Shown here: piece by piece, positions 1 to 6,597 of the stretch
How the letters are laid out: each line of letters begins with the position of its first letter
Position numbering within the stretch: the stretch's first letter is position 1
DNA from: Pseudomonadota bacterium
GTDB lineage: Bacteria > Hydrothermota > 32-111 > QNBC01
Assembly (NCBI GenBank): GCA_011682715.1
Contig: JAACEC010000027.1
Location: 1-9,674 of the forward strand
Direction: 5' to 3'
Length of the DNA: 9,674 bases
Program-made: the position numbers and the translations under genes
Notes under the pieces: generated by a model
What the model saw: only the letters and a program-made list of their open reading frames with translations
What the model was told of the DNA's origin: nothing
The model's database searches: none

Positions 1-2
1 TT

Positions 3-521
3 TTCGGTGAATCAGCTAATTCCGAAGGGGCAAACGTTCTCGGCTTTAAAAAGCCGATTGATACGACCAACATCGAGTTTTCCGTATTTTATAATGAAAC
101 TCCTACAAAGGAATTTGAGAACTCCGGAAATTTCTACTACATCGGATACAACAAAACGGATTATTCCAATGCTATAAGAATAAACCATCCTTTTGCAAAT
201 AGCGGAATTTTTGTTAATGCAGAGAGAAAAGCTCGTTACTTCCGCCCTGTCGTTTTTGATCTCGAATATTCCAACATTGATCTATTGATCGAACTCTACA
301 ATAATTTAACAGGGAATAATTATACGAGAGATTCAATAAAAGAAGAGATGAAAAACGCCTATCCGTACCTCTTTGATAAGAATTTTAATGATATCACACC
401 CGACAATATTTACAAATATTACTTTATAAACAAGAGCGGAAAGGGTGACTTCATCATAAACAGCGGAAAATCGGACAAAACAATTAATTCGAACATTATA
501 AAAACGGGCGATTTGCTTTAA
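3..521 (+). CDS. 3' end of an unrecognised protein gene (5' truncated)
   Basis: The reading frame is open from the left edge to a TAA at 519-521, so these are the last 172 residues of a longer protein whose start lies outside the window. A TTG at 285 could serve as a start, but the frame continues upstream without a stop and the upstream residues look like normal protein, so I treat it as internal. The visible part is rich in aromatic residues and Asn (runs such as GNFYYIGYNKTDYSN and PVVFDLEYSN), which suggests an aromatic-rich beta domain followed by a more helical Lys/Asn-rich tail ending KTGDLL. I see no membrane segment, cysteine cluster or catalytic motif and do not recognise the family. 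A secreted or surface protein is possible, but the signal-peptide end is not visible. The gene ends 2 bases before a strong hairpin terminator. Confidence 0.75.
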   Translation, partial: FGESANSEGANVLGFKKPIDTTNIEFSVFYNETPTKEFENSGNFYYIGYNKTDYSNAIRINHPFANSGIFVNAERKARYFRPVVFDLEYSNIDLLIELYNNLTGNNYTRDSIKEEMKNAYPYLFDKNFNDITPDNIYKYYFINKSGKGDFIINSGKSDKTINSNIIKTGDLL

Positions 522-523
522 TA

Positions 524-552
524 TTAAAGGGGAGTTTAAAACTCCCCTTTAA
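524..552. terminator. Bidirectional intrinsic terminator between convergent genes
   Basis: A perfect 12-bp inverted repeat (524-535 against 541-552) encloses a 5-base centre. The GC core is GGGGAGT/ACTCCCC, with A-rich and T-rich arms on the outside, so either strand can form a hairpin followed by U residues. It lies directly after the stop of the + strand gene and contains the TAA stop of the TetR gene (549-551) on the other strand. It should therefore stop transcription from both sides. The T-tracts are short and partly inside the stem, so strength is uncertain. Confidence 0.85.
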
Positions 553-1133
553 CCCGTAGAAACGATATATTTCGTAAATTCCTCAATGGCGTTGTCTGTA
601 TTAACCGTATCGCCTATATCACTGTTTAATTTTAATTCGATTAAACCGTTCATAAAAGCCCATAAAAGGTACAAATGATCGGTATAATCGTCTGTTTTCG
701 AACCTCTCATAACAAGTTTATCAAACACTCTTCCGAAGGGGAAAATCGGTGCATTTATCAGACTTTCTCTTTGTATCGGATCAATATTAATCTTACCCAG
801 GTTAATATTTGTGTACAGATAATAGTACTCACTGTTCTCAACAAAGAATTTCACATAAGTATGTATCATCTCACTTAAAAGTTTTTCTTCGTTATCGTCC
901 TCAATGTGCCTCAGTTCATACACAATTTTATCAAGTTTAATGCGTAATATTTCGTAAAGGAGTTCTTCCTTGTTGCTGAAATAGCTGTAGATAACCGTTG
1001 CACTGTATTTTATCTTGTCTGCGAGCTTTCTCATCTTTATATTTTCTATACCACCGGACTCGAAGAGCTTAACAGCTGTTTCCAATATTTTGTTTTTTAA
1101 AAATGCGCGATGCTCTTTCTGCCTCTCATTCAT
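549..1133 (-). CDS. TetR/AcrR-family transcriptional regulator
   Basis: This is a 194-residue protein, the usual TetR-family length. Residues about 12-60 form the conserved N-terminal DNA-binding domain: an initial helix (KILETAVKLFESGG), then IKMRKLADKIKYSATVIYSYF and SNKEELLYEIL, which match the family's helix-turn-helix and the Y-x-Y-F-x-(N/S)-K-E-x-L signature. The remainder is the variable helical ligand-binding and dimer domain, with an aromatic stretch near 101-107 (SEYYYLY), so the inducer cannot be read from sequence. The ATG at 1133 has no Shine-Dalgarno sequence but has a good promoter immediately upstream, so the mRNA is probably near-leaderless. It is on the same strand as radC but has its own promoter. 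TetR proteins often control exporters, so the ABC pair starting at 2162 is a plausible target, but radC lies between them and this is inference only. Confidence 0.93.
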   Translation of the reverse strand: MNERQKEHRAFLKNKILETAVKLFESGGIENIKMRKLADKIKYSATVIYSYFSNKEELLYEILRIKLDKIVYELRHIEDDNEEKLLSEMIHTYVKFFVENSEYYYLYTNINLGKINIDPIQRESLINAPIFPFGRVFDKLVMRGSKTDDYTDHLYLLWAFMNGLIELKLNSDIGDTVNTDNAIEEFTKYIVSTG

Positions 1134-1134
1134 A

Positions 1135-1168
1135 TTTACATGATATTATAAATTCGAAATATTGTAAA
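1135..1168. promoter_or_regulatory. Imperfect inverted repeat over the TetR promoter, possible operator
   Basis: The arms TTTACATGATATT (1135-1147) and AATATTGTAAA (1158-1168) are inverted copies, apart from a 2-base insertion in one arm. A TTCGAA palindrome (1153-1158) lies between them. The repeat spans the -10 and most of the spacer, where an autoregulating TetR repressor would be expected to bind. The unequal arms and the AT-rich context make chance plausible. Confidence 0.25.
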
Positions 1169-1173
1169 GTGAA
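1145..1173 (-). promoter_or_regulatory. Promoter of the TetR gene
   Basis: On the minus strand, TTCACT (1173-1168) is followed 17 bases later by an exact TATAAT (1150-1145). The predicted start is near 1138, about 5 bases before the ATG at 1133. An ATG followed directly by TAA occurs at 1141-1136, at or just before the predicted start. The -35 match is only 4 of 6, but the -10 and the spacing are ideal. Confidence 0.6.
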
Positions 1174-1192
1174 ATCGGTTCCCCCTGGGTAG

Positions 1193-1215
1193 ATAGGTGC
1201 GGACATATTTACCGG
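1193..1215. repeat. Dispersed short repeat, copy 1
   Basis: This 23-base stretch matches 9531-9553 at 20 of 23 positions, in the same orientation. The shared core reads ATAGGT, one variable base, CGGA, one variable base, ATATTTAC. Both copies lie upstream of a minus-strand gene and 20-25 bases beyond its -35 element. It may be a dispersed intergenic repeat or a shared regulatory site. Flanking sequence outside this block is not alike. Confidence 0.55.
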
Positions 1216-1282
1216 TTTATGGAAAGTGAGTTATATATAGCAAAGAACAATAGAAATATGACAAGCATATTTTCCAAAATAG

Positions 1283-1299
1283 CAAAATCATCCATTTTG
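1283..1299 (-). terminator. Weak hairpin downstream of radC, possible terminator
   Basis: A 6-bp stem (CAAAAT/ATTTTG) with a 5-base loop lies about 50 bases past the radC stop. On the minus strand it is followed by CTATTTT. The stem has only one GC pair, so it is a poor intrinsic terminator, but nothing better is visible in the gap. Confidence 0.2.
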
Positions 1300-1349
1300 A
1301 TAAAAGCACATCCCGTAGGACAACTTTATTATTAACTTTCCCATCATTT

Positions 1350-2033
1350 CTAAATAATACCCTCTTCTGCAAAACTGTAATATTTGTCTTTACCGATAAT
1401 AATATGATCCAGAAGTGATATATCCATGGTATTGCAAATATCCTTTATTTTTTCAGTAACGAGTATGTCTCCTTTACTGGGAGACACATCACCTGACGGG
1501 TGATTGTGAACAATTATTATGGAGGTAGCGTTGTAAAGAAACGCTTTTCTCATAATTTCCCGCGGATACACGGGGCTTTCGTTTACCGTCCCTACAAACA
1601 GATCGTCAATTTTTAGAATTTCATTCTTTACATTAAGAAACACGGTCTTAAAAACTTCTCTGTCCAGATATCCCATACTGCTATAGAGGTAATCCACAAG
1701 ATCCTTGGCACTTCTTATACGATTTTTCTTCATCAATTTGGACTTGTGAAACGTTTCTATTATCCCTCTCGCCAGTTTTATCCCGAATATGTTGTGCTCC
1801 CCTATCCCCTTAAATTTAAGAAGCTCCTCGTCCTCTGCATATATAATATTGTGAATATTTTCGAATTCGTTTATAAGTTCCTTTGCGATGTCTTTACAAT
1901 CCTTTCTCGGCGTCCCCAATGTCAAAAGTAACTCAATGATTTCATAATCATTGAGCGACTCAATTCCAGCTCTAATAAGTTTTCCTCTGAGACGCTTTCT
2001 GTGTCCCACCCCTTTATTTTTTTCTTTCCTCAT
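1350..2033 (-). CDS. radC: RadC-family JAB/MPN-domain protein
   Basis: This 227-residue protein has the full RadC (UPF0758) layout. Residues 9-40 form the conserved N-terminal segment (VGHRKRLRGKLI...LNDYEIIELLLTLG). A helix-hairpin-helix follows at about 71-90 (LLKFKGIGEHNIFGIKLARG). The JAB/MPN metalloprotease-like domain runs from about 107 to the end. Its JAMM motif is intact: H176, H178, PSGD, S184 and D189. Despite the name, family members have no proven repair role and their biochemical function is unsettled. A TTG at 2048 would add five residues, but TATAAT sits at 2045-2040 inside that extension, six bases before the ATG at 2033, so the ATG is preferred. There is no Shine-Dalgarno sequence and the mRNA is probably leaderless. 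The gene is divergent from the ABC transporter pair. Confidence 0.96.
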   Translation of the reverse strand: MRKEKNKGVGHRKRLRGKLIRAGIESLNDYEIIELLLTLGTPRKDCKDIAKELINEFENIHNIIYAEDEELLKFKGIGEHNIFGIKLARGIIETFHKSKLMKKNRIRSAKDLVDYLYSSMGYLDREVFKTVFLNVKNEILKIDDLFVGTVNESPVYPREIMRKAFLYNATSIIIVHNHPSGDVSPSKGDILVTEKIKDICNTMDISLLDHIIIGKDKYYSFAEEGII

Positions 2034-2039
2034 AGAATT

Positions 2040-2067
2040 ATTATACAAATTTATTAAAAAATTTCAA
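2040..2067 (-). promoter_or_regulatory. radC promoter, predicted leaderless
   Basis: TTGAAA (2067-2062) and an exact TATAAT (2045-2040) are separated by 16 bases on the minus strand. Seven bases downstream of the -10 is position 2033, the A of the radC start codon, so the transcript should begin at the ATG. The flanking sequence is very AT-rich, which lowers certainty slightly. Confidence 0.65.
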
Positions 2068-2126
2068 GTATTTTTTGTCTGGCTTTATTTTGCCTTGTCT
2101 TTTCATTCCCCTTAGCCTGATTTGTA

Positions 2127-2155
2127 TTGACAAACAATCTTTCATAAAATATAAT
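2127..2155 (+). promoter_or_regulatory. Consensus sigma-70-type promoter of the ABC transporter operon, predicted leaderless
   Basis: A perfect TTGACA (2127-2132), a 17-base spacer and a perfect TATAAT (2150-2155) make this the strongest promoter in the window. Seven bases past the -10 is 2162, the A of the natA ATG. A short inverted repeat, TTTGT and ACAAA around ATTG (2121-2134), overlaps the -35 and could be an operator, but it is short. The promoter faces away from the radC promoter, with about 60 bases between the two -35 elements. Confidence 0.85.
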
Positions 2156-2161
2156 ACGTCT

Positions 2162-2881
2162 ATGATATTGCTTAAAGATGTAACAAAAGTATTCAAACAA
2201 AAAAACAAAACGATATACGCATGCAATGATATTAACCTTGCAATAGAATCAAACCAAATTTTTGGCCTTATCGGACCGAACGGGGCTGGTAAAACCACCA
2301 CGCTAAGACTTATTTCAACATTAATGGCTCCGACAAAGGGGAAAATAGATGTAAACGGGCACGATACAATAAAGGAACAGGATACTATTAGGGCACAAAT
2401 CGGTTTCCTGTCATCGGACATGACATTACCGTCTAACTATACCCCCAGGGAACTGCTTCTGTTTTTCGGGCGACTGAACAATTTGAAGAACGAAATATTA
2501 TCAAAACGAATTTCAGAAATCGTAGAACAGCTAAATTTGTCCCAATACATCGATGTCCTTACGCAAAAATTATCCACAGGGAACAAACAGAAAACGTTGA
2601 TAGCGATATCCATTATACATAATCCTGAAATTGTTATCTTCGACGAGCCGACAAACGGTTTGGATCTATTTGCCGCTCAATCCGTTCTTAAAATTATAAA
2701 AAAGATGCGCGATGACGGCAAAACCGTCATTTTATCAACACACAATTTGGCAATAGCCGAAAGAACATGCAATAACATTGCTTTTATAAACAAAGGGAAA
2801 ATCGTGGAAACGAACGATGTGCAGAGCTTGAAAAAAAAATACGATAAAAGTCTCGAAGACATTTATTTGGATATAATATGA
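2162..2881 (+). CDS. natA: ABC-2 exporter ATP-binding subunit, NatA-like
   Basis: This 239-residue ATPase hydrolyses ATP at the inner face of the membrane to drive the permease encoded next. Visible motifs are Walker A GPNGAGKT (38-45), the ABC signature LSTGNKQ (137-143), Walker B VIFDEP (158-163), the GLD D-loop (166-168) and the H-loop His194 in STHN. The Q-loop region reads GFLSSD without the usual Gln, and the signature has Thr in place of the second Gly. I recall both variants from NatA-type and other ABC-2 ATPases. The frame is open further upstream, but the ATG at 2162 is preferred because it starts a standard ABC domain and a consensus promoter ends six bases before it. The NatA assignment is at family level. 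Sodium export is known for Bacillus NatAB, and the substrate here cannot be read. Confidence 0.9.
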   Translation: MILLKDVTKVFKQKNKTIYACNDINLAIESNQIFGLIGPNGAGKTTTLRLISTLMAPTKGKIDVNGHDTIKEQDTIRAQIGFLSSDMTLPSNYTPRELLLFFGRLNNLKNEILSKRISEIVEQLNLSQYIDVLTQKLSTGNKQKTLIAISIIHNPEIVIFDEPTNGLDLFAAQSVLKIIKKMRDDGKTVILSTHNLAIAERTCNNIAFINKGKIVETNDVQSLKKKYDKSLEDIYLDII

Positions 2882-3996
2882 AAGATAGCATTTTATTGTT
2901 TAAAAAGGAAATGATCGCTATTTTCAGGGACAAACGCCTAATTTTAACCATTACTCTCATACCGTTCATATTTATCCCGGCAATATTTTACTTTAACGGT
3001 ATCGGGCAGGGAACAAAACCTATAAAAAATTTTATAATCGCCTATAATGAAAAGGTCCCTTTTGTCTCCTTTCTACAACAGTACAATTTTCAAACTGTTA
3101 AAATTATCGATAAAAGCAACGCATTGAAATTCGATGCATGGGATGTATTTATTTACAGCTCGAAAGAGGATACATTATTAAAGATATATGTTAATGCTGC
3201 AAAGAGTAGTTCCGGTGGTATAATAAAAACAATGGAGCGATATTACCTCTCATTTAGGGGTGTTTACATAAGAGATCAACTAAAATCGATGAAAATTCCT
3301 ATCAATAAAGTTATCCCTCAAACAGTAAAGATCGTTCGTATTAACGAGAATAAAAATTCCATTGTTTCTTTTCTCCTTCCATTTTTCATCCTCATTTACC
3401 TTTTCAGTAATGCAATCGGTGTCGGGCTTGATAGTATAGCCGGAGAGAAGGAACGAAATACTCTCCAACTTCTCCTCGTCAACAGAATTTCAAGAGAGAG
3501 CATACTTTTTGGGAAACTCTTCTCTACAATGACTGTTTCACTGACCGGAGCCATTTTTTCTATCCTCGGTCTGCTTGTTTTATATGTTTTCAAGATTATA
3601 CCAAATGCGGGCAGCACACTATTGAATGTCACCCCCGCCAATTTTACCCTTTTTGCGGTTATAATCATTACACTGGATATGCTCGTTGTTTCCATTCTAA
3701 TCATAATTTCATCGTACAGCAGAACGGTAAAAGAAGGACAAGGATATATTCTACCCGTCTATTTTATAATTCTTATTTTGGGGATGGCTGTAATGAACCC
3801 GGACTCATCAATTGTAAGCAACTTCGCCAATTGGCCCTTTATAAATTCGCTTTTATCCATGCAAAACATATTAAACGGTGACATACATGTAGGGTATATT
3901 ATATGGACAATAGCGTCAAATATTTTGTTCACCATTATCATATTAAAAGCTGCTACGGTTTTATTTAACAGAGAATCTGTAATTTTTAGAAAATGA
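2878..3996 (+). CDS. natB: ABC-2 type permease, NatB-like
   Basis: This 372-residue membrane protein is the partner of the preceding ATPase. Six membrane segments are visible: about 21-39, 162-184, 218-238, 256-279, 289-305 and 337-363. A large soluble region of roughly 120 residues (about 40-160) lies between the first and second, probably outside the membrane. This plan and the motif GEKERNTLQLLLVNRISRES (189-208) are typical of the NatB/ABC2_membrane_3 type. The ATG overlaps the ATPase stop codon (ATGA), and no separate Shine-Dalgarno sequence is evident, so translation is probably coupled. The exported substrate is unknown: sodium, an antimicrobial, a lipid or another compound are all possible for this family. 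Confidence 0.88.
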   Translation: MKDSILLFKKEMIAIFRDKRLILTITLIPFIFIPAIFYFNGIGQGTKPIKNFIIAYNEKVPFVSFLQQYNFQTVKIIDKSNALKFDAWDVFIYSSKEDTLLKIYVNAAKSSSGGIIKTMERYYLSFRGVYIRDQLKSMKIPINKVIPQTVKIVRINENKNSIVSFLLPFFILIYLFSNAIGVGLDSIAGEKERNTLQLLLVNRISRESILFGKLFSTMTVSLTGAIFSILGLLVLYVFKIIPNAGSTLLNVTPANFTLFAVIIITLDMLVVSILIIISSYSRTVKEGQGYILPVYFIILILGMAVMNPDSSIVSNFANWPFINSLLSMQNILNGDIHVGYIIWTIASNILFTIIILKAATVLFNRESVIFRK

Positions 3997-3999
3997 GGT
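3995..3999 (+). promoter_or_regulatory. Ribosome binding site of the dehydratase gene
   Basis: GAGGT lies 4 bases before the ATG at 4004 and overlaps the TGA stop of the permease gene. It supports this start, and its overlap with the stop suggests translation linked to the permease gene. Confidence 0.65.
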
Positions 4000-4003
4000 A
4001 AAC

Positions 4004-5224
4004 ATGTCATACAAAAACAAACGAGTTTTTATCACAGGTATAGGAGGTTTCGTAGGATCCTATCTTGCAAAAGAGTTGATAAAAAAAGGGGCAAATGTCT
4101 CAGGGCTTATTAATGTAAAATTTGACGGCAAAGAACCGAAAAATCTGAAAGAAAAACATATCCTCAAAAAGGTCAAATTGATTGAAGGAGATCTTCTCGA
4201 CAGAGAAAGTCTCATAAAGGCGTTAAAAAAAACAAAGCCTGATTATATTTTTCATCTTGCGGCTCAATCTTCTGTTTTTAAATCGTTTATAAATCCAGTC
4301 GAAACATTTGAAATAAATGTTAAGGGGACCGGTAATCTTCTCGAATCCGTTCGCACAATAGATAAAAAACCTCGTATCCTTTTTACCGGGACAAGCGAAG
4401 AATACGGTTTTATAGCTATTGATCACAAACAGGTATCACGGTATCTCAATCTGCATAAGACAATATTCCCTTTACCCGAGCGATATCCGGAAATACCCGT
4501 TAACGAATCAAACCCGTTCAGACCCATGTCCCCCTATGCGGTAAGCAAAACCGCATGCGATCTTATGATACGCGATTATTACAATTCCTTTGGTATTACG
4601 ACCATTGTAGCAAGAGCGTTTAACCACGAAGGGAAAGGAAGAGGTCCCAATTTCGTGACATCGGTGATCACAAGCCAGGTCGCCAATCTGTTTTTGGGCA
4701 AAGCCGATTCCATAAAAATAGGTAACGTAAATGCGCTTCGTGACTGGAGTCATGTTCTTGATGTGGTGAAGGGGTATATGCTTTTACTTGATAAAGGGAA
4801 TCCCGGCGAAGTTTATAATATCGGCTCGGGCAGAACGAATTCCGTACTTACGTACATCCTGATTGCTCTTGAAACTGCGGGTTACAAAGTGCTTTCCATA
4901 CATTCGATGAAGAGCAATAAAACTATCGATTCTCCTCTTGAAAAAGATAAGGGAAGTATGTTCGGATTGCGATTTTACAGGACAAAAACAGACAAGCTGA
5001 TTATGGACGGAAAAGTAGAATTTACAATAGATGATAAAGGCATTATCGTGGATACGGATAAAGGCAAAGTTAAAATCGTTTTTGACAAGGAACGGTTCCG
5101 ACCCAGTGATATTCCCCTTATTATTTGCGACAACAGTAAGATTAAAAAACTCGGCTTTAAAGTTAAACATTCATTAAGGGATATCATTGAGGAACAGGTT
5201 AAATTCTACATTAAGAACGGATAG
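4004..5224 (+). CDS. gmd: GDP-mannose 4,6-dehydratase family (extended SDR), long form
   Basis: This 406-residue enzyme probably converts GDP-mannose to GDP-4-keto-6-deoxymannose, a precursor of deoxyhexoses for surface glycans. The NAD(P)-binding Rossmann motif is G12-xx-G15-xx-G18. HLAAQSSV (84-91) and TSEEYG (130-135) follow, with catalytic Tyr178 and Lys182 in YAVSK. RAFNHEGKGRGPNFVTS (204-220) and RPSDIP (366-371) are GMD/RMD family signatures. Typical GMDs have about 320-370 residues. Here there is extra sequence at about 138-165 and a further insertion of some 60 residues at about 296-358. I recall similar long forms in archaea and some bacteria, so this looks like a subfamily and not a fusion. 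A role as another nucleotide-sugar dehydratase or reductase cannot be excluded. It starts 7 bases after the permease gene and converges on rlmH with 13 bases between. Confidence 0.85.
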   Translation: MSYKNKRVFITGIGGFVGSYLAKELIKKGANVSGLINVKFDGKEPKNLKEKHILKKVKLIEGDLLDRESLIKALKKTKPDYIFHLAAQSSVFKSFINPVETFEINVKGTGNLLESVRTIDKKPRILFTGTSEEYGFIAIDHKQVSRYLNLHKTIFPLPERYPEIPVNESNPFRPMSPYAVSKTACDLMIRDYYNSFGITTIVARAFNHEGKGRGPNFVTSVITSQVANLFLGKADSIKIGNVNALRDWSHVLDVVKGYMLLLDKGNPGEVYNIGSGRTNSVLTYILIALETAGYKVLSIHSMKSNKTIDSPLEKDKGSMFGLRFYRTKTDKLIMDGKVEFTIDDKGIIVDTDKGKVKIVFDKERFRPSDIPLIICDNSKIKKLGFKVKHSLRDIIEEQVKFYIKNG

Positions 5225-5237
5225 TCCTTGAACCCGA

Positions 5238-5690
5238 TTATTTGTGATATTTTCGATTGTGCTTTATGGAGGCGGCTCTGTACAACTGTTCCAGGAGTAA
5301 GATTTTTGCCAAATGATGCGGAAATGTCATTTTCGAAAGCGAAATAATATAATCTCCCGCACTCTTAATTTCTTCGCATAACCCGTCACTCCCTCCGATT
5401 ATAAAGGTAATGGACGGGAACCTATATATGAATTTCGAAAATTTCATACTGTCCATTTCCGTTCCTTCGGGCGAAAGTATGATCAATGTAGAATTTTTCT
5501 TTATACGTTTTTTTATCTCTACGGCTTCCTCCCTGAGTCTTTTTATTTTCTCGTTGAATCTACTTTCCTTGATTATTACCTCATTTACCGTAAAATAGTG
5601 CTCCAATCTCTCCAGATAATCCGATTTTATAAGGTTCACGTATTTGAACTTATCCCTCCCCACCTGAATGATCTTAACTTCTCTTAACAT
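5238..5690 (-). CDS. rlmH: 23S rRNA (pseudouridine1915-N3)-methyltransferase RlmH
   Basis: This 150-residue SPOUT-class methyltransferase is close to the usual RlmH length of about 155. It methylates pseudouridine 1915 in helix 69 of 23S rRNA, at the subunit interface, using S-adenosylmethionine. The cofactor-binding knot is visible as ILSPEG (71-76), FIIGGSDGL (96-104) and LSKMTFPHHLAKILLLEQLYRA (from 118). The protein ends in the conserved YHK (148-150), so the C-terminus is intact. The start at 5690 lies inside the radical SAM gene, giving a 17-base overlap. It has its own Shine-Dalgarno sequence, which fixes the start. It is the last gene of the nrdR operon. No terminator is visible between its stop and the convergent dehydratase gene. 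Confidence 0.95.
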   Translation of the reverse strand: MLREVKIIQVGRDKFKYVNLIKSDYLERLEHYFTVNEVIIKESRFNEKIKRLREEAVEIKKRIKKNSTLIILSPEGTEMDSMKFSKFIYRFPSITFIIGGSDGLCEEIKSAGDYIISLSKMTFPHHLAKILLLEQLYRAASIKHNRKYHK

Positions 5691-6594
5691 AATTAAACTC
5701 CGATAAATCTCCCTGCCTGTAATCGTTTTTCTCCATTTCGTTTTCTATCGCCGCTATTATTTTATGCTTATCCAATGTCCAATCCGGTCCAATTAAGAGT
5801 TCTCTGTTCGGATCGCCGGTCAACCGTTGTATTACTATGTCGAGTTTCAGGTATCGCAATGCCTTTACAACAATCTCTACATATTTTTCTGCGGATAAAA
5901 ATGGGAAACCTTTCTCCTTGTATATCTTTTCAAAAACGGTTCCCTTTTCCAGATAAAAAGAGTGTATCTTTACGGCATCTACGTCCAATACGGAACACAA
6001 CTTTGCCGATTCCAACATATCACCGCTGTTATCATAGGGTAATCCGAAAATAATATGGGCACATATCTTCAAATTATGTTTTTTAATTCTGGTAACCGAT
6101 TCGACAAAAGATGCCACTCCGTGCATTCTGCCGATTTTCCACAGTGTTTTTATACTTGCGCTTTCAAGCCCTAATTCGAGCCAAACATCCTTTTTTTTGT
6201 TTATCTCTTCAAGATAGGTCAAAATCTCTTCATCAATGCAATCCGGTCTCGTTCCAATGGAAATCGCTACGAATCTGTCATCGTCAAGCACCTTTTCATA
6301 GAGCCCTTTTAAATGTTCGCTTTCACCGTACGTATTGGAAAACGCCTGATAATACAAAATGAAATAAGGATTTTTATATTTCTTTTCGTAATATTCTGTT
6401 TGAGTTCTTATTTGTGATTCAATAGATTCATTTGATCCATTTCCTGATCCGTAACTATTACAGTAAAAACATCCGGTTCGCGAAAGAACTCCGTCTCTAA
6501 CCGGACATGTTAGTCCCGCATCAACAGATATTTTCTGTACTCGTCTTCCGTATTTCCCCTTCAAATATTCACTAAATTTATTATATCTTGACAT
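5674..6594 (-). CDS. Radical SAM protein, TIGR01212/YhcC type
   Basis: This 306-residue protein has the 4Fe-4S-binding motif in the form used by this family: Cys30, Cys42 and Cys45 (C-x11-C-x2-C, within TCPVRDG and GCFYCNS). The N-terminal YNKFSEYLKGKYG...VQKISVDAG and C-terminal RLTGDPNRELLIGPDW (257-272) segments are characteristic of the YhcC-like family. The middle contains ISIGTRPDCI (111-120) and LELGLESA (139-146), strands of the radical SAM barrel. The enzyme would bind S-adenosylmethionine and make a 5'-deoxyadenosyl radical. The family resembles Elp3-type radical SAM enzymes, but as far as I know its substrate is not established. It follows the rhomboid stop by 3 bases with no clear Shine-Dalgarno sequence, so it is probably coupled, and it overlaps rlmH by 17 bases. 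RNA modification would fit that neighbour, but this is inference. Confidence 0.9.
   Translation of the reverse strand: MSRYNKFSEYLKGKYGRRVQKISVDAGLTCPVRDGVLSRTGCFYCNSYGSGNGSNESIESQIRTQTEYYEKKYKNPYFILYYQAFSNTYGESEHLKGLYEKVLDDDRFVAISIGTRPDCIDEEILTYLEEINKKKDVWLELGLESASIKTLWKIGRMHGVASFVESVTRIKKHNLKICAHIIFGLPYDNSGDMLESAKLCSVLDVDAVKIHSFYLEKGTVFEKIYKEKGFPFLSAEKYVEIVVKALRYLKLDIVIQRLTGDPNRELLIGPDWTLDKHKIIAAIENEMEKNDYRQGDLSEFNYVKRS
5698..5701 (-). promoter_or_regulatory. Ribosome binding site of rlmH
   Basis: GGAG on the minus strand is 7 bases upstream of the ATG at 5690. It lies inside the 3' end of the radical SAM coding sequence, so rlmH can start independently even though the genes overlap. Confidence 0.7.
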
Positions 6595-6597
6595 TTT

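Larger units (their letters stand above)
1174..1349. other. Intergenic stretch between tetR and radC
   Basis: Apart from the dispersed repeat and a weak hairpin, this stretch shows no open frame with a recognisable protein, no tRNA-like fold and no strong palindrome. It is AT-rich. A plus-strand TATATATAG run near 1232-1240 has no convincing -35 partner. Confidence 0.5.

Noticed and set aside
285..521. Short independent gene starting with TTG at 285
   Set aside because: The same frame is open without a stop back to the left edge, so this is the 3' end of a longer gene.
1174..1349. Small RNA or riboswitch in the tetR-radC gap
   Set aside because: No extensive stem structure or known riboswitch core could be seen, only one weak 6-bp hairpin.
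2034..2048. TTG start at 2048 for radC
   Set aside because: The -10 element TATAAT lies inside the extension, and the ATG at 2033 is the better initiation codon.
2075..2161. N-terminal extension of the ABC ATPase from an upstream in-frame ATG at 2075
   Set aside because: The extension contains a consensus -35 and -10 ending six bases before the ATG at 2162, and from there the protein begins like a standard ABC domain.
2869..2877. TATAAT just before the permease ATG as a separate promoter
   Set aside because: It has no convincing -35, lies inside the ATPase coding sequence, and the permease gene overlaps the ATPase stop, which fits co-transcription better.
4784..5170. Long antisense open frames opposite the dehydratase and other genes
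   Set aside because: They are shadows of strongly supported genes, with no recognisable protein features and no promoter or ribosome site.
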